Origin: Rhodothermales bacterium
GTDB lineage: Bacteria > Bacteroidota > Rhodothermia > Rhodothermales > UBA10348
Direction of reading: 5' to 3'
DNA: 64,000 bases
NCBI GenBank assembly: GCA_017643395.1
Contig: JAEPNP010000001.1
Span: 951,806-1,015,805, forward strand
Shown: positions 36,571 through 44,702 of the stretch, piece by piece
How the letters are laid out: every line of letters starts with the position of its first letter
Numbering within the stretch: the stretch's first letter is position 1
Program-made: the position numbers and the translations under genes
The notes under the pieces: generated by a model
Databases searched by the model: none
What the model saw: the letters and a program-made list of their open reading frames with translations, nothing else
What the model was told of the DNA's origin: nothing

Positions 36571-37371
36571 ATGGCCCGTCAATTCACGGACGCCGAAGTA
36601 GGCGCCATCATTCAGAAGGCGACGGAGCTCCACGAAAAGGAGACCGGAGCAGGACCTGCCTTGTCGCTTTCCGAGGTGGAGCACATCGCCTCCGAAATGG
36701 GCCTTCCGGCTTCCGTTGTCAGGCGGGCGGCGGCCCAGGTAGCGTCCGCGCCTGCGCCGACGCGTCGCGGCTTTTTGTCCATCCCCGATATCCGCGCTGC
36801 TGGCTCCCTGCCCGGACCGGTGGGCGATGCGGAGTGGGGACACATCCTGCAGGTACTACGCCGGCATCTGGGGGGTGCGGGCGAAGCCGAGACGGTTGGA
36901 AATGTGCGCTACTGGCATCGCGCGGTGATGGACATGGGCAGCGAGATCGCCCGCGTCGATGCAACGGTCACCTCTTACGAGGACTCCGCCCGGATGGAGG
37001 TCAGTCGTTCTTCGGCACTGGGCAGGATCCTGACTCAGATAATCGGCACGGCGGCTGGGGCTGGATTGGCCACCGTGCTGGCTGTCGCCGAGAGCGCCGG
37101 ACCGGGGCTCGGAATCACAAGCGTGCTGGTTGGCGGTGGTCTGGGACTGTCGGCTGCAAGGCTCACCCTCGCAGCCTCCGCCCGGCGAGCCAGCAGAAAG
37201 CTGCAGGACCTCATAGCTCATGTGAGCCAGTCGGTACCCTCGGTCGCCTCTGAGGAGCCGGCCGTCGAGACCGCCCTGGACGCCACGACTGCCCGCGTGG
37301 TGATCCCCGAGGATCCGTTGAGTGCTGGCACGGTGCCCGGCGGCCGCCAGCAGACCCGCGACCGGTCCTAG
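36571..37371 (+). CDS. Hypothetical protein with paired membrane helices
   Basis: A 266-residue protein of no recognised family. Residues 1-60 are helical (LSLSEVEHIASEMGLPASVVRRAAAQV), resembling a small domain seen at the N-terminus of various bacterial membrane proteins. A mixed region (about 80-145) includes GHILQVLRRHLGG and a strand pair. Two Gly/Ala/Val-rich hydrophobic segments at about 152-170 and 172-192 look like a membrane hairpin. A Ser/Thr/Pro tail follows. It starts 32 bp after rho in the same direction and may be read through from rho. Confidence 0.6.
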   Translation: MARQFTDAEVGAIIQKATELHEKETGAGPALSLSEVEHIASEMGLPASVVRRAAAQVASAPAPTRRGFLSIPDIRAAGSLPGPVGDAEWGHILQVLRRHLGGAGEAETVGNVRYWHRAVMDMGSEIARVDATVTSYEDSARMEVSRSSALGRILTQIIGTAAGAGLATVLAVAESAGPGLGITSVLVGGGLGLSAARLTLAASARRASRKLQDLIAHVSQSVPSVASEEPAVETALDATTARVVIPEDPLSAGTVPGGRQQTRDRS

Positions 37372-37388
37372 CCGGCACCAATCAACAA

Positions 37389-37415
37389 GGGCCGGACTCC
37401 CAAAGGAACCCGGCC
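37389..37415. terminator. Hairpin between convergent genes
   Basis: A 7-bp stem GGGCCGG (37389-37395) / CCGGCCC (37409-37415) lies between the stops of the rho-downstream gene and the minus-strand beta-helix gene. On the minus strand it is followed by TTGTTGATT, a weak T-rich tail. It probably serves as a shared terminator. Confidence 0.5.
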
Positions 37416-37467
37416 CCTGCCAGAGCAATGCATGGCTGAGGGTAACGTCAACCCTCGGCCGGGATGC

Positions 37468-39210
37468 TTACTTCACGAGCATCATGGTGCGTGACACAGT
37501 GCCGGTTGGCGTCGTCAGGCGATAGACATAGGTGCCTGAGGTCAGTTGACCGGCGTCAAACTGCACCTGGAAGGCACCGGCGGGCTGCGGCCCGTCGGCG
37601 AGCAGGGCTACCTCTCGGCCCAGTACGTCATAGACAGCCAGGCGCACGGTTTGAGCCCGGTCCAGTCCGAACTGGATCGTCGTGGCTGGATTGAACGGAT
37701 TCGGGTAGTTCTGGGTCAGCTCCATGCGGCCCGGCACCGTACCGTCCTGAATGGACACGGTTTGATCGACGGCGATGTCTCCCAGGTAACCATTGGCGTC
37801 CAGTGCCGTCCAGCCTTCCAACCAGTTTTCGGCGCCAAAAGCACCCATGAAGTCGACTTCCGTCCAGAAGTCGCCGGCTGGGTACGCGGCCCGCGGAAGC
37901 GTGAAGGCGGGACTGTTGCCGGTGGGCCGTGGATCGAGACCAGCGGAGGCGGTCGTGCCACGGTCTACTCCGGCGATCATCGGGTCGACAAAAGCATTGC
38001 CGTTCGCCGCGAGGTAGGCCACCACGGTCGCCTGGATCGAGATTCCTGGATCGACGACGCTTGCGAAGTCGGAACCGGCGCCGAAGCCGAACCAGATGTT
38101 GTTGGTCAGGCCCAGGTTGCCGTTGGTAAACTGGTTAGCCGAGTCCTCCGGCTTGCTGGAAGACTCCTCGATCGTCAACGCGAGGCCGCCCTGGTCCGTC
38201 TGGAAGTCCGTAAAGATCGAGTTGTGGTAGAAGCCGCCCGTGTTGTCCCGAAACATCAGCATCTGCGCACGATCCGATTCCGGAGTCGCACCCACCCCTG
38301 CTCCGATGTAGGTGGCGTTGTAGATCGTCGGGATGGCGTACGGCTGGAAGAACTCATCCCCACCGGCACCATCCTGCTCGGCAGCGGCACCGGCCTTGTC
38401 GGTACCCTGCAGCACGAACCAGAACTGGCCCTTGCCGCGCCAGCCCTGATCCCAGTCGATCGCGTCGTCCGAATTGAACACGGAGGCGAAGTACTTCAGG
38501 TTGACGGTGCCGCCGAAGAACTCGACCCCGTCGTCGCCCGACGCATAGGACTCGATGTACTCCAGCGTGGTGCCGGAGCCGACGCCACCCAGCGTCAGGC
38601 CCTGGATCTCGTTCCCGTCCGAGTCTCCGATGTTGATACCGGTGTGACGGATGGAGACGTAGCGCATGACGCCCGAGTTGTCGGCGTCGTTGGTGCCTCC
38701 GTACTGCGCACGGGTGTCACCGGCGGCCACGATTTCGTTGACGCCTTCAATTTCCTTGTAGTCGCCGCTGGCGTCTCCGGGATTGTTGGTACCGGCTTGC
38801 CCCAGGATCACGATGCCACCCCACAGACCGCGACTGGTGTAGTCCAGCAGGTCCGGGCTGGAGATGTTGTCCTGGACCGAGGTGAAGATGATCGGGTCGT
38901 TCTCCGTGCCTTCGGCGAAGATCTTGCCGCCGCGGGCGATGACAAGCGCTGAAGCGTCGCGGTTGGTGCCGTCATTGGCTTTGATCACCGTGCCGGCGTC
39001 GATGCGCAGTTCGGCGGCTTCTTCGACAAAGACCACGCCGTCCAGGATATAGACGTTGTCGGCGGTCCAGCGCACGGTCTGACCGGCTTCAATGGACGCA
39101 TCGGTCACGGTCACGGTGGGCCGGGACTCGACGTCGTCCTGGGCGGCGGCGGACTGCGGCGTGAACAGCAGCGCGATCAGGATCAGGGTGAGGGACAGAT
39201 TGCGATTCAT
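37468..39210 (-). CDS. Secreted beta-helix-like protein with T9SS sorting domain
   Basis: A 580-residue secreted protein: signal peptide (MNRNLSLTLILIALLFTPQSAAAQ), then a repetitive region where short strands recur (TADNVYILDGVVFVEEAAELRIDAGTVIKA, MRYVSIRHTGINIG, LEYIESYASGDDGVEFFGG, NLKYFASVFNSDDAIDWDQG), as in right-handed parallel beta-helices. The end is a T9SS sorting domain: LTQNYPNPFNPATTIQFGL, VRLAVYDVLGREVALL and LTSGTYVYRLTTPTG. It sits downstream of a TonB-dependent receptor on the same strand; paired function at the surface is an inference. The Met at 39210 is chosen for the signal peptide. Confidence 0.82.
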   Translation of the reverse strand: MNRNLSLTLILIALLFTPQSAAAQDDVESRPTVTVTDASIEAGQTVRWTADNVYILDGVVFVEEAAELRIDAGTVIKANDGTNRDASALVIARGGKIFAEGTENDPIIFTSVQDNISSPDLLDYTSRGLWGGIVILGQAGTNNPGDASGDYKEIEGVNEIVAAGDTRAQYGGTNDADNSGVMRYVSIRHTGINIGDSDGNEIQGLTLGGVGSGTTLEYIESYASGDDGVEFFGGTVNLKYFASVFNSDDAIDWDQGWRGKGQFWFVLQGTDKAGAAAEQDGAGGDEFFQPYAIPTIYNATYIGAGVGATPESDRAQMLMFRDNTGGFYHNSIFTDFQTDQGGLALTIEESSSKPEDSANQFTNGNLGLTNNIWFGFGAGSDFASVVDPGISIQATVVAYLAANGNAFVDPMIAGVDRGTTASAGLDPRPTGNSPAFTLPRAAYPAGDFWTEVDFMGAFGAENWLEGWTALDANGYLGDIAVDQTVSIQDGTVPGRMELTQNYPNPFNPATTIQFGLDRAQTVRLAVYDVLGREVALLADGPQPAGAFQVQFDAGQLTSGTYVYRLTTPTGTVSRTMMLVK

Positions 39211-39292
39211 GATGTAGCGATTGCTCGGGTGGGTTCGAGTGGTTGCGCGGATTAACACTGGGGTAGACTTGCGGTAAGCGTTTCTTAACAAG

Positions 39293-39332
39293 GGCCAGAA
39301 ACGACGAAAGGCGACCCGGAGGCCGCCTTTCG
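39293..39332 (-). terminator. Terminator after the TonB receptor gene
   Basis: CGAAAGGCG (39305-39313) pairs with CGCCTTTCG (39324-39332), a 9-bp stem with a 10-base loop. Reading on the minus strand it is followed by TCGTTTCT. It lies 24 bases after the receptor stop, so the beta-helix gene downstream probably has its own promoter. Confidence 0.65.
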
Positions 39333-39355
39333 AAGTAGCTGGAAGCTGAATGTGA

Positions 39356-42300
39356 TCAGTCTATCTGGTAGGTAAGTCCCAGCGAGAGAGTGCGGGATCG
39401 CGAATACGACATGTAGTCGTATTCGACGTCCTTGAAAGTCTGGATGCGTCGATGGTCGGCGCCGAGCAGGTTCTTCGCACCCAGCTTGAGTCGCAGGTTC
39501 CGGGGCAGGTTCTTGCTGAACGTCAGGTCGAGATCGGCCCGTGACTTCTCATAGACATCAGGGGTGGCGCCCTCGGTCACGGTGGCGAGGCGGTCTCCGA
39601 ATACGTTGTAGTACAGACCGACGACAGTGCCTGTCTCGTAGTTCTCGTAGTTCAGCGACAGGTTCGCCAGGACCGGGGACTGACCTTCCAGCTGTCTGGT
39701 CTCCTCGGCGCTCGCATCCGAGGCCCGGATGATGACCAGTTCCTCCTCCGGGATATCCACATGGGAGTTGACGAGGGACACATTGCCGCCCAGGCTGAAC
39801 CGACCCAGGAATTCGTTGGATGTCCAGGCGTCCAGCTGGCGACGGGCTTCAAACTCGAGACCGTAGACGCGGGCCTCCGGCACATTCTGGAACGAAACGA
39901 AGCGGCCTTCGCCGACGGTGCGAAGCACCGTTTCGATCGGATTGGTGAACTCCTTGTAGAAGCCGCTGATCGCCAGCAGCTCGCCCGGGCGCATGAACCA
40001 CTCCCAACGGAGGTCATAGTTGGTGATCAGCGTGCGCTCCAACTGCGGGTTGCCTTCCTGCACGTCGCCGCCGACAAAATTGAAGCTCTGAAACGGGGCC
40101 AGCTCCCGGAACGTGGGGCGTGCCAGCGTGCGTGTTGCAGCTGCACGCAGGTTCATGCCGTCCATCATTTCATAGACCACATTGAGCGAAGGCAGAACAT
40201 CGGTTTCCGCCACGCGACCAACGCGGATCTCGTCCGGAAGCGTCTCATCCAGGCTTGTGGAGGTGACATCCGTCCTCTCCAACCGCGCGCCTGCGATCAT
40301 GCGCAGCTTCCGCGTAACAGGGAGTTCGACCATCGCGTAACCCGCAGTCACAGCACGATTCGCGTCGTAGTTGGCGATGTCGGGCGAGTTCTCCAGGAGG
40401 TACAGGCCGGCATCGTAGGCAACGATGCCCCCGACCTGCAGGGTATCAAGCACACCGAAGTTTCCTTCGCTGAAATAGGCCGTCTCGTCACCATCAAAGT
40501 CGGAGAAGTCGATAGCCCGACCTTCCATGTACTCGAAGCGCCGCTGACGAAAGGTGCGGTCGGCATTGTCGTAGGCACCCCCGACCTTCACTTTGGCCCG
40601 GAGGCCCGACCAGACGGAAACCGGCGCCGTGAGGTCCAGCTTTGCGGCCTGACTCTCCTCCCGCAGGTTTCGGAAGTACCGCTGCGGCGGCGGCGCATTT
40701 CCACCTCCGAGGCTGAACGTGGTCCGATTGTCCTGGATGTTCTCCACACTGGAGAAGAAGCGCAGGTCCGGTTCGTCCTGGGTGTTCGTGCCGATCGAGG
40801 CCTTCCACTCGACCAGGAGCGGAGCAAACGCGTGCTCACCACGAAGCTGGTAGGTGGAGAGTGATCGTTCCTGGAAAGCGAGCGTGCGGGTGATGAATCG
40901 GGCCGTGCTGTTCTGGTCCCGAAACCCGGAGAGCAGCGACGCCTGGCTGTGGCCGCTCTGCGTGCGCAGCGCGGTGAGCGAGACCTCGCTGTTGAGCCAG
41001 GGCTTGAACGCCAGGGTTCCGGATCCGCCCCAATCCGTCTCCTCGCTGCCCTGGACGTTGGCGAAGTTTGCCGCGTCGCGGGGATCCGCCCGATCGATGA
41101 TATCGAGATCGGGATTCGCACCGAAATACGTATCCGATGTAAGCCGATCGACCTGATCCACCGTTCCGCCGGCGAGCTGCCAACGGGAGAACACGCCGTC
41201 GTTGTAGTACGAGTACTTGCGGCCGTACGTCAGACTACCCGTGTAGCCCAGCGGTCTCCCGAACAGGGTGGCCTGGCCGCCGACAGCAGTCGAAAGGCTC
41301 GTATTCAGCGGTGCTGAGGCCGTGGACGGACTCATCGTTGTGTTGAAGGCCTGAGCAAACGCATTGAGTGAGTCTGCGCGTGCCGCGCGGATTTCGTTGG
41401 TGACGCCGCGTCGGATGTCGCGCAGATCCTGCTGGGAGGGCAGTTGCGCAGACGGCTCTTTGCCCTCCAGCGTCTCAGGCAGCCCGCGGGTCCCATCGTC
41501 CCAGCCGATCCAGTCGCTGGCACCACCCTCGTAAGTCAGGAAGTTGTCTACGAGACTCGCCTGACTGTCGTATGTGGAGGAGGCCGAAAACGAAAAGGTG
41601 AACGCGTCCGGGAAGGTCTTGGTGGCCACGTCCACCAGTCCACCGCTGAAGTCGCCGGGCTTGTCCGGCGTGAAGGTCTTCAGAGTGACGATCTTCTCCA
41701 GCAGGCTGGAAGGAAACAGGTCCAACTGGAAGGCCTTGCGGTCCGGGTCGGCGCTGGGCAGGGATGAGCCATTCAGCGTGGTGTTGGTGTACCGGTCGCC
41801 GAGTCCACGGATGTAGACGTACTTGCCTCCAACGACGGAGGCGCCAGTGACCTTTGTCATCGCGGCGGCGGCGTCACCGCTTCCGGATCGGCTGATCGCT
41901 TCTGCCGAGATCGCGTCGCTGACCTGCACGGCCTTGGCTCGTACGCGCAGCAGGTTGGCCTCGTTGTTCTGGATGGCGCGTGCTTCAACGACGACTTCGC
42001 CGAGATCCAGTGCCTCGGCGCTCATGGTGAGGTCCAGCCGGGTCGCGATGCCGTCCTCAACTTCGACCCCTTCTACAAACAGCGGATTGTAGCCGATGTA
42101 GGTCGCTTCGAGGTCATAGTCGCCTTGCTGCAGTCCCTCGATCTCAAAGCGACCGTCGATGTCAGTCGAAGATCCAATGGTCGTTCCACGGATGACGACG
42201 TTGACGCCTATGAGCGGCCAGCCATCCTCGGAGTCTACGATGTACCCAAACACGGAGCCCAGTTCCCTGGGCTCGGCTGCGATGGCCGCAACGGCTTCTC

Positions 42301-42382
42301 CGTTTGCCTGAGCCATTAACGCCGGTGCACCGGCCCCCAGCGAGGTCAGAACGAGACCTGCCAGGGCTATCAATTTCTTCAT
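39356..42382 (-). CDS. TonB-dependent outer-membrane receptor
   Basis: A 1008-residue receptor. Signal peptide at about 1-26 (MKKLIALAGLVLTSLGAGAPALMAQA); then a carboxypeptidase-like regulatory domain (GSVFGYIVDSEDGWPLIGVNVVIRGTTIGSSTDIDGRFEI, about 41-81); a plug domain (RVRAKAVQVSDAISAEAISRSGSGDAAAAMTKVTGASVVGGKYVYIRGLGDRY); and a long beta barrel ending in aromatic-rich strands and LGLTYQID. It imports a large ligand using TonB energy; it has the broad organisation of receptors found beside secreted T9SS proteins. No SusD partner is adjacent, so it is not a typical SusCD pair. The substrate is unknown. Confidence 0.92.
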   Translation of the reverse strand: MKKLIALAGLVLTSLGAGAPALMAQANGEAVAAIAAEPRELGSVFGYIVDSEDGWPLIGVNVVIRGTTIGSSTDIDGRFEIEGLQQGDYDLEATYIGYNPLFVEGVEVEDGIATRLDLTMSAEALDLGEVVVEARAIQNNEANLLRVRAKAVQVSDAISAEAISRSGSGDAAAAMTKVTGASVVGGKYVYIRGLGDRYTNTTLNGSSLPSADPDRKAFQLDLFPSSLLEKIVTLKTFTPDKPGDFSGGLVDVATKTFPDAFTFSFSASSTYDSQASLVDNFLTYEGGASDWIGWDDGTRGLPETLEGKEPSAQLPSQQDLRDIRRGVTNEIRAARADSLNAFAQAFNTTMSPSTASAPLNTSLSTAVGGQATLFGRPLGYTGSLTYGRKYSYYNDGVFSRWQLAGGTVDQVDRLTSDTYFGANPDLDIIDRADPRDAANFANVQGSEETDWGGSGTLAFKPWLNSEVSLTALRTQSGHSQASLLSGFRDQNSTARFITRTLAFQERSLSTYQLRGEHAFAPLLVEWKASIGTNTQDEPDLRFFSSVENIQDNRTTFSLGGGNAPPPQRYFRNLREESQAAKLDLTAPVSVWSGLRAKVKVGGAYDNADRTFRQRRFEYMEGRAIDFSDFDGDETAYFSEGNFGVLDTLQVGGIVAYDAGLYLLENSPDIANYDANRAVTAGYAMVELPVTRKLRMIAGARLERTDVTSTSLDETLPDEIRVGRVAETDVLPSLNVVYEMMDGMNLRAAATRTLARPTFRELAPFQSFNFVGGDVQEGNPQLERTLITNYDLRWEWFMRPGELLAISGFYKEFTNPIETVLRTVGEGRFVSFQNVPEARVYGLEFEARRQLDAWTSNEFLGRFSLGGNVSLVNSHVDIPEEELVIIRASDASAEETRQLEGQSPVLANLSLNYENYETGTVVGLYYNVFGDRLATVTEGATPDVYEKSRADLDLTFSKNLPRNLRLKLGAKNLLGADHRRIQTFKDVEYDYMSYSRSRTLSLGLTYQID

Positions 42383-42449
42383 CCCTTGTGTCTCTTCGCG
42401 CGATGGCACCTGCACTGGTGCGAACACGACGGGCGCATCCCGTCAGCCA

Positions 42450-42457
42450 AAAACGTA
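42450..42457 (-). promoter_or_regulatory. Possible -7 element of the TonB receptor gene
   Basis: On the minus strand TACGTTTT (followed by TG) resembles TAnnTTTG, about 68 bases before the ATG. A TTA lies 23 bases further upstream instead of a clear TTG at 19-21, so the match is partial. Confidence 0.3.
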
Positions 42458-42585
42458 TCAGCCCCTGAATCGCCAGCCGTTAAGCCTGAGTTACCAAACC
42501 ATTTCCATCGTATAACAGCACCGCGCGAGGAGACCATGAAGGTCCTCGCATCCGATGCTTGTTGTGCCGACCTTTGGCATCACAG

Positions 42586-43809
42586 ATGTCTCGCGGTCAG
42601 AACTCCCACCCCTACCTGGTCCTCTTCGGACTTTGGCTGATGGTGTTTTCCTCCAGCAGCCAGGTGATCATTATTTCGCCGATCCTGCCCAGAATCGGCG
42701 AGGCGCTCATGGTGTCGGAGGCCAAGCTGGGCTGGCTCATCACCTCCTACGCCGTATTTCTGAGCGTATTCGCGCTGATCATCGGCCCTATCTCCGACCG
42801 GGTCGGGCGCAGGGTGGTGCTCCTGGCCGGGTGTGGCTGTATGGCCGTCGCCCTGTTGCTGCACGCCGTGGCCGATACGTTCACAAGTCTGCTGGTCGTC
42901 AGGGCGGCCGCCGGAGCGGCAGGCGGCATGCTCTCGGGAGGCGCCGTCTCCTACGTGGGTGACTACTTCCCGTACGAGCGCCGCGGCTGGGCCAATGGCT
43001 GGGTGATGAGCGGCATTGCGGTCGGGCAGATCGTGGGCATACCCATAGGAACCATTCTCGCTGACCAGTTCGGATTCAAGGCCGCTTTCCTGATGTTTGC
43101 GGCGACCATGGGCGCCGCGTTCTTCCTGATCTACTTCTTCGTGCCGCAGCCGGACGTCAAACGCAGCGAGCACCCCCTGAGCTTCAAGCGCTCGGTGCGC
43201 AGCTACATTGACCTCCTCCGCGACGGCACAATCGCCTCCTCCACGGTGGTCTATTTCCTGATGTTCTTCGGCATCGGGATTTACGTGATCTACCTGCCTA
43301 CCTGGCTGGAGCGCGAGCTTTCGGTCACAGGCAGCGCGATTGCTTCGCTGTTTCTGGTCGGAGGCATTGTCAACGTGATCACCGGACCGCTGGCGGGGCG
43401 CATCTCCGATTCGGTTGGCAGAAAGCCGCTGATCATCCTGTCCTGCGTCGGGCTGGCCGCAGCCATGCTGCTGACAACCATCGTGGTCGACTCGATGCTC
43501 ATCGCCTACATCATGTTCGGCGTTGTGATGGTCACCATATCCATGCGCATCAGCCCGCTGCAGTCATTGATGACCGAGCTCGTCGAGTCGGATCGCAGGG
43601 GCGTATTGATGAGCCTGGCGGTCGCGATCGGTCAGGTAGGTATCGGCATCGGCGGAGGCATCGCAGGTGTCTCGTTCACGCGATACGGATTCGGCAGCAA
43701 TACAGTGATTGGTGCCATCTCCATCGCCGCGATGGCGCTGATGGTGGTCTACTTCCTGCCCGAACCAGAGGGCCTCGGCGAACCTTCGACGGTTGCGGCC
43801 GACGCCTAG
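42586..43809 (+). CDS. Major facilitator superfamily transporter
   Basis: A 407-residue integral membrane protein with about 12 hydrophobic segments. The loop 2-3 motif GPISDRVGRRVVLLAG and its repeat GRISDSVGRKPLIILS in the second half are MFS signatures. It resembles drug or metabolite efflux permeases by general architecture; the substrate is unknown. The ATG at 42586 (MSRGQNSHPYLVLFGLW) starts just before the first membrane segment. It is divergent from the TonB receptor and convergent with the DUF4340 gene. Confidence 0.9.
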   Translation: MSRGQNSHPYLVLFGLWLMVFSSSSQVIIISPILPRIGEALMVSEAKLGWLITSYAVFLSVFALIIGPISDRVGRRVVLLAGCGCMAVALLLHAVADTFTSLLVVRAAAGAAGGMLSGGAVSYVGDYFPYERRGWANGWVMSGIAVGQIVGIPIGTILADQFGFKAAFLMFAATMGAAFFLIYFFVPQPDVKRSEHPLSFKRSVRSYIDLLRDGTIASSTVVYFLMFFGIGIYVIYLPTWLERELSVTGSAIASLFLVGGIVNVITGPLAGRISDSVGRKPLIILSCVGLAAAMLLTTIVVDSMLIAYIMFGVVMVTISMRISPLQSLMTELVESDRRGVLMSLAVAIGQVGIGIGGGIAGVSFTRYGFGSNTVIGAISIAAMALMVVYFLPEPEGLGEPSTVAADA

Positions 43810-43815
43810 GCCTGG

Positions 43816-44697
43816 CTACTGCTGCAGCGCGTCGGCCGTTTGCACAAGGGAATTCAATCGGGTCCCGAAGGCGCGCATGACACCGGGGCCGCCGTTGCGC
43901 CAGGCCCGCATGTCGGAATCGCCCTGCTCAAAGTAGAGGCTCACAGGGCCGGCAGCCGTTTCCAGGGTCACGGTGTGGGTCACCGTCAGCGAGTCGGCCG
44001 TGAGTCCGTCTTCAAATCCGTCCAGACGGAGCGGGTTGAAACGACGCAGCCAGTTGGCCACCTGGATGGAGTCGGCCGTGCTGCCATCGCCAAATGACCA
44101 GCCGCTGTCGCCGCCGCGCTCGAGGCTATACCGGAATTCCGGACCCTGGACCGATGCGGCCGACACCGATTCTCCGGCCACGTCGACAAACACCTTGTCC
44201 CGAAGTTGGTCAAGCGTCGAGGGCACGGTGATCCGTGACGAAGCGTAGACGATGGGATCCTCCGCCAGTCGTACGTAGCTGGAACTGAAGTCCGGTCCCT
44301 GCTCGGCCACCACGATCACCTGTTCCTGGTCTTTCCACCGCACCGTGAGGTACTGCGCGGAGGCCTGGTCCACGCCATACCGCTCATGGCGATCGGGATT
44401 TGTGGACACGATGGTCTGAAGCTCCAGCCCCTCGAGAGTGTTGAGCAGTCGATTGACCGTGTTCGAGTCGGCAAGAGCCTCGACGGGCTCGGTGAGCTGC
44501 CAGCGGCCGGCCTGGCGCGTGAGCGATGCGGTCCAGTCGTCGGTCTGCACGGTGACCTCAGAGACTTCCTCTTTGGGAATCTCTACCTCCGGCACACGAA
44601 TAGTCGTGGGTTCGGAATCAAACACATCGAGCATCCAGGCGGCGCCCAAAAGGACCACAAGAGCCCCGGCGAGCAGGGAAAGTCTGTTGCCGTTCAT
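43816..44697 (-). CDS. DUF4340 domain protein
   Basis: A 293-residue protein with one N-terminal membrane anchor (MNGNRLSLLAGALVVLLGAAWMLDVF) and a periplasmic beta-rich domain of the DUF4340 type: VTVQTDDWTASLTRQAGRWQLTEPVEALADSNTVNRLLNTLEGLE is the recognisable part. DUF4340 proteins are commonly encoded beside GldG-like ABC subunits, as here, where it follows the gldG-like gene by 5 bp and ends the operon. Function is unknown; association with the ABC system is inferred from position. Confidence 0.82.
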   Translation of the reverse strand: MNGNRLSLLAGALVVLLGAAWMLDVFDSEPTTIRVPEVEIPKEEVSEVTVQTDDWTASLTRQAGRWQLTEPVEALADSNTVNRLLNTLEGLELQTIVSTNPDRHERYGVDQASAQYLTVRWKDQEQVIVVAEQGPDFSSSYVRLAEDPIVYASSRITVPSTLDQLRDKVFVDVAGESVSAASVQGPEFRYSLERGGDSGWSFGDGSTADSIQVANWLRRFNPLRLDGFEDGLTADSLTVTHTVTLETAAGPVSLYFEQGDSDMRAWRNGGPGVMRAFGTRLNSLVQTADALQQ

Positions 44698-44702
44698 AGC
44701 AC

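Noticed and set aside
39220..39245. A TTCGAGT sequence resembling a tRNA T-loop
   Set aside because: No acceptor stem, D-arm or anticodon arm can be drawn around it.
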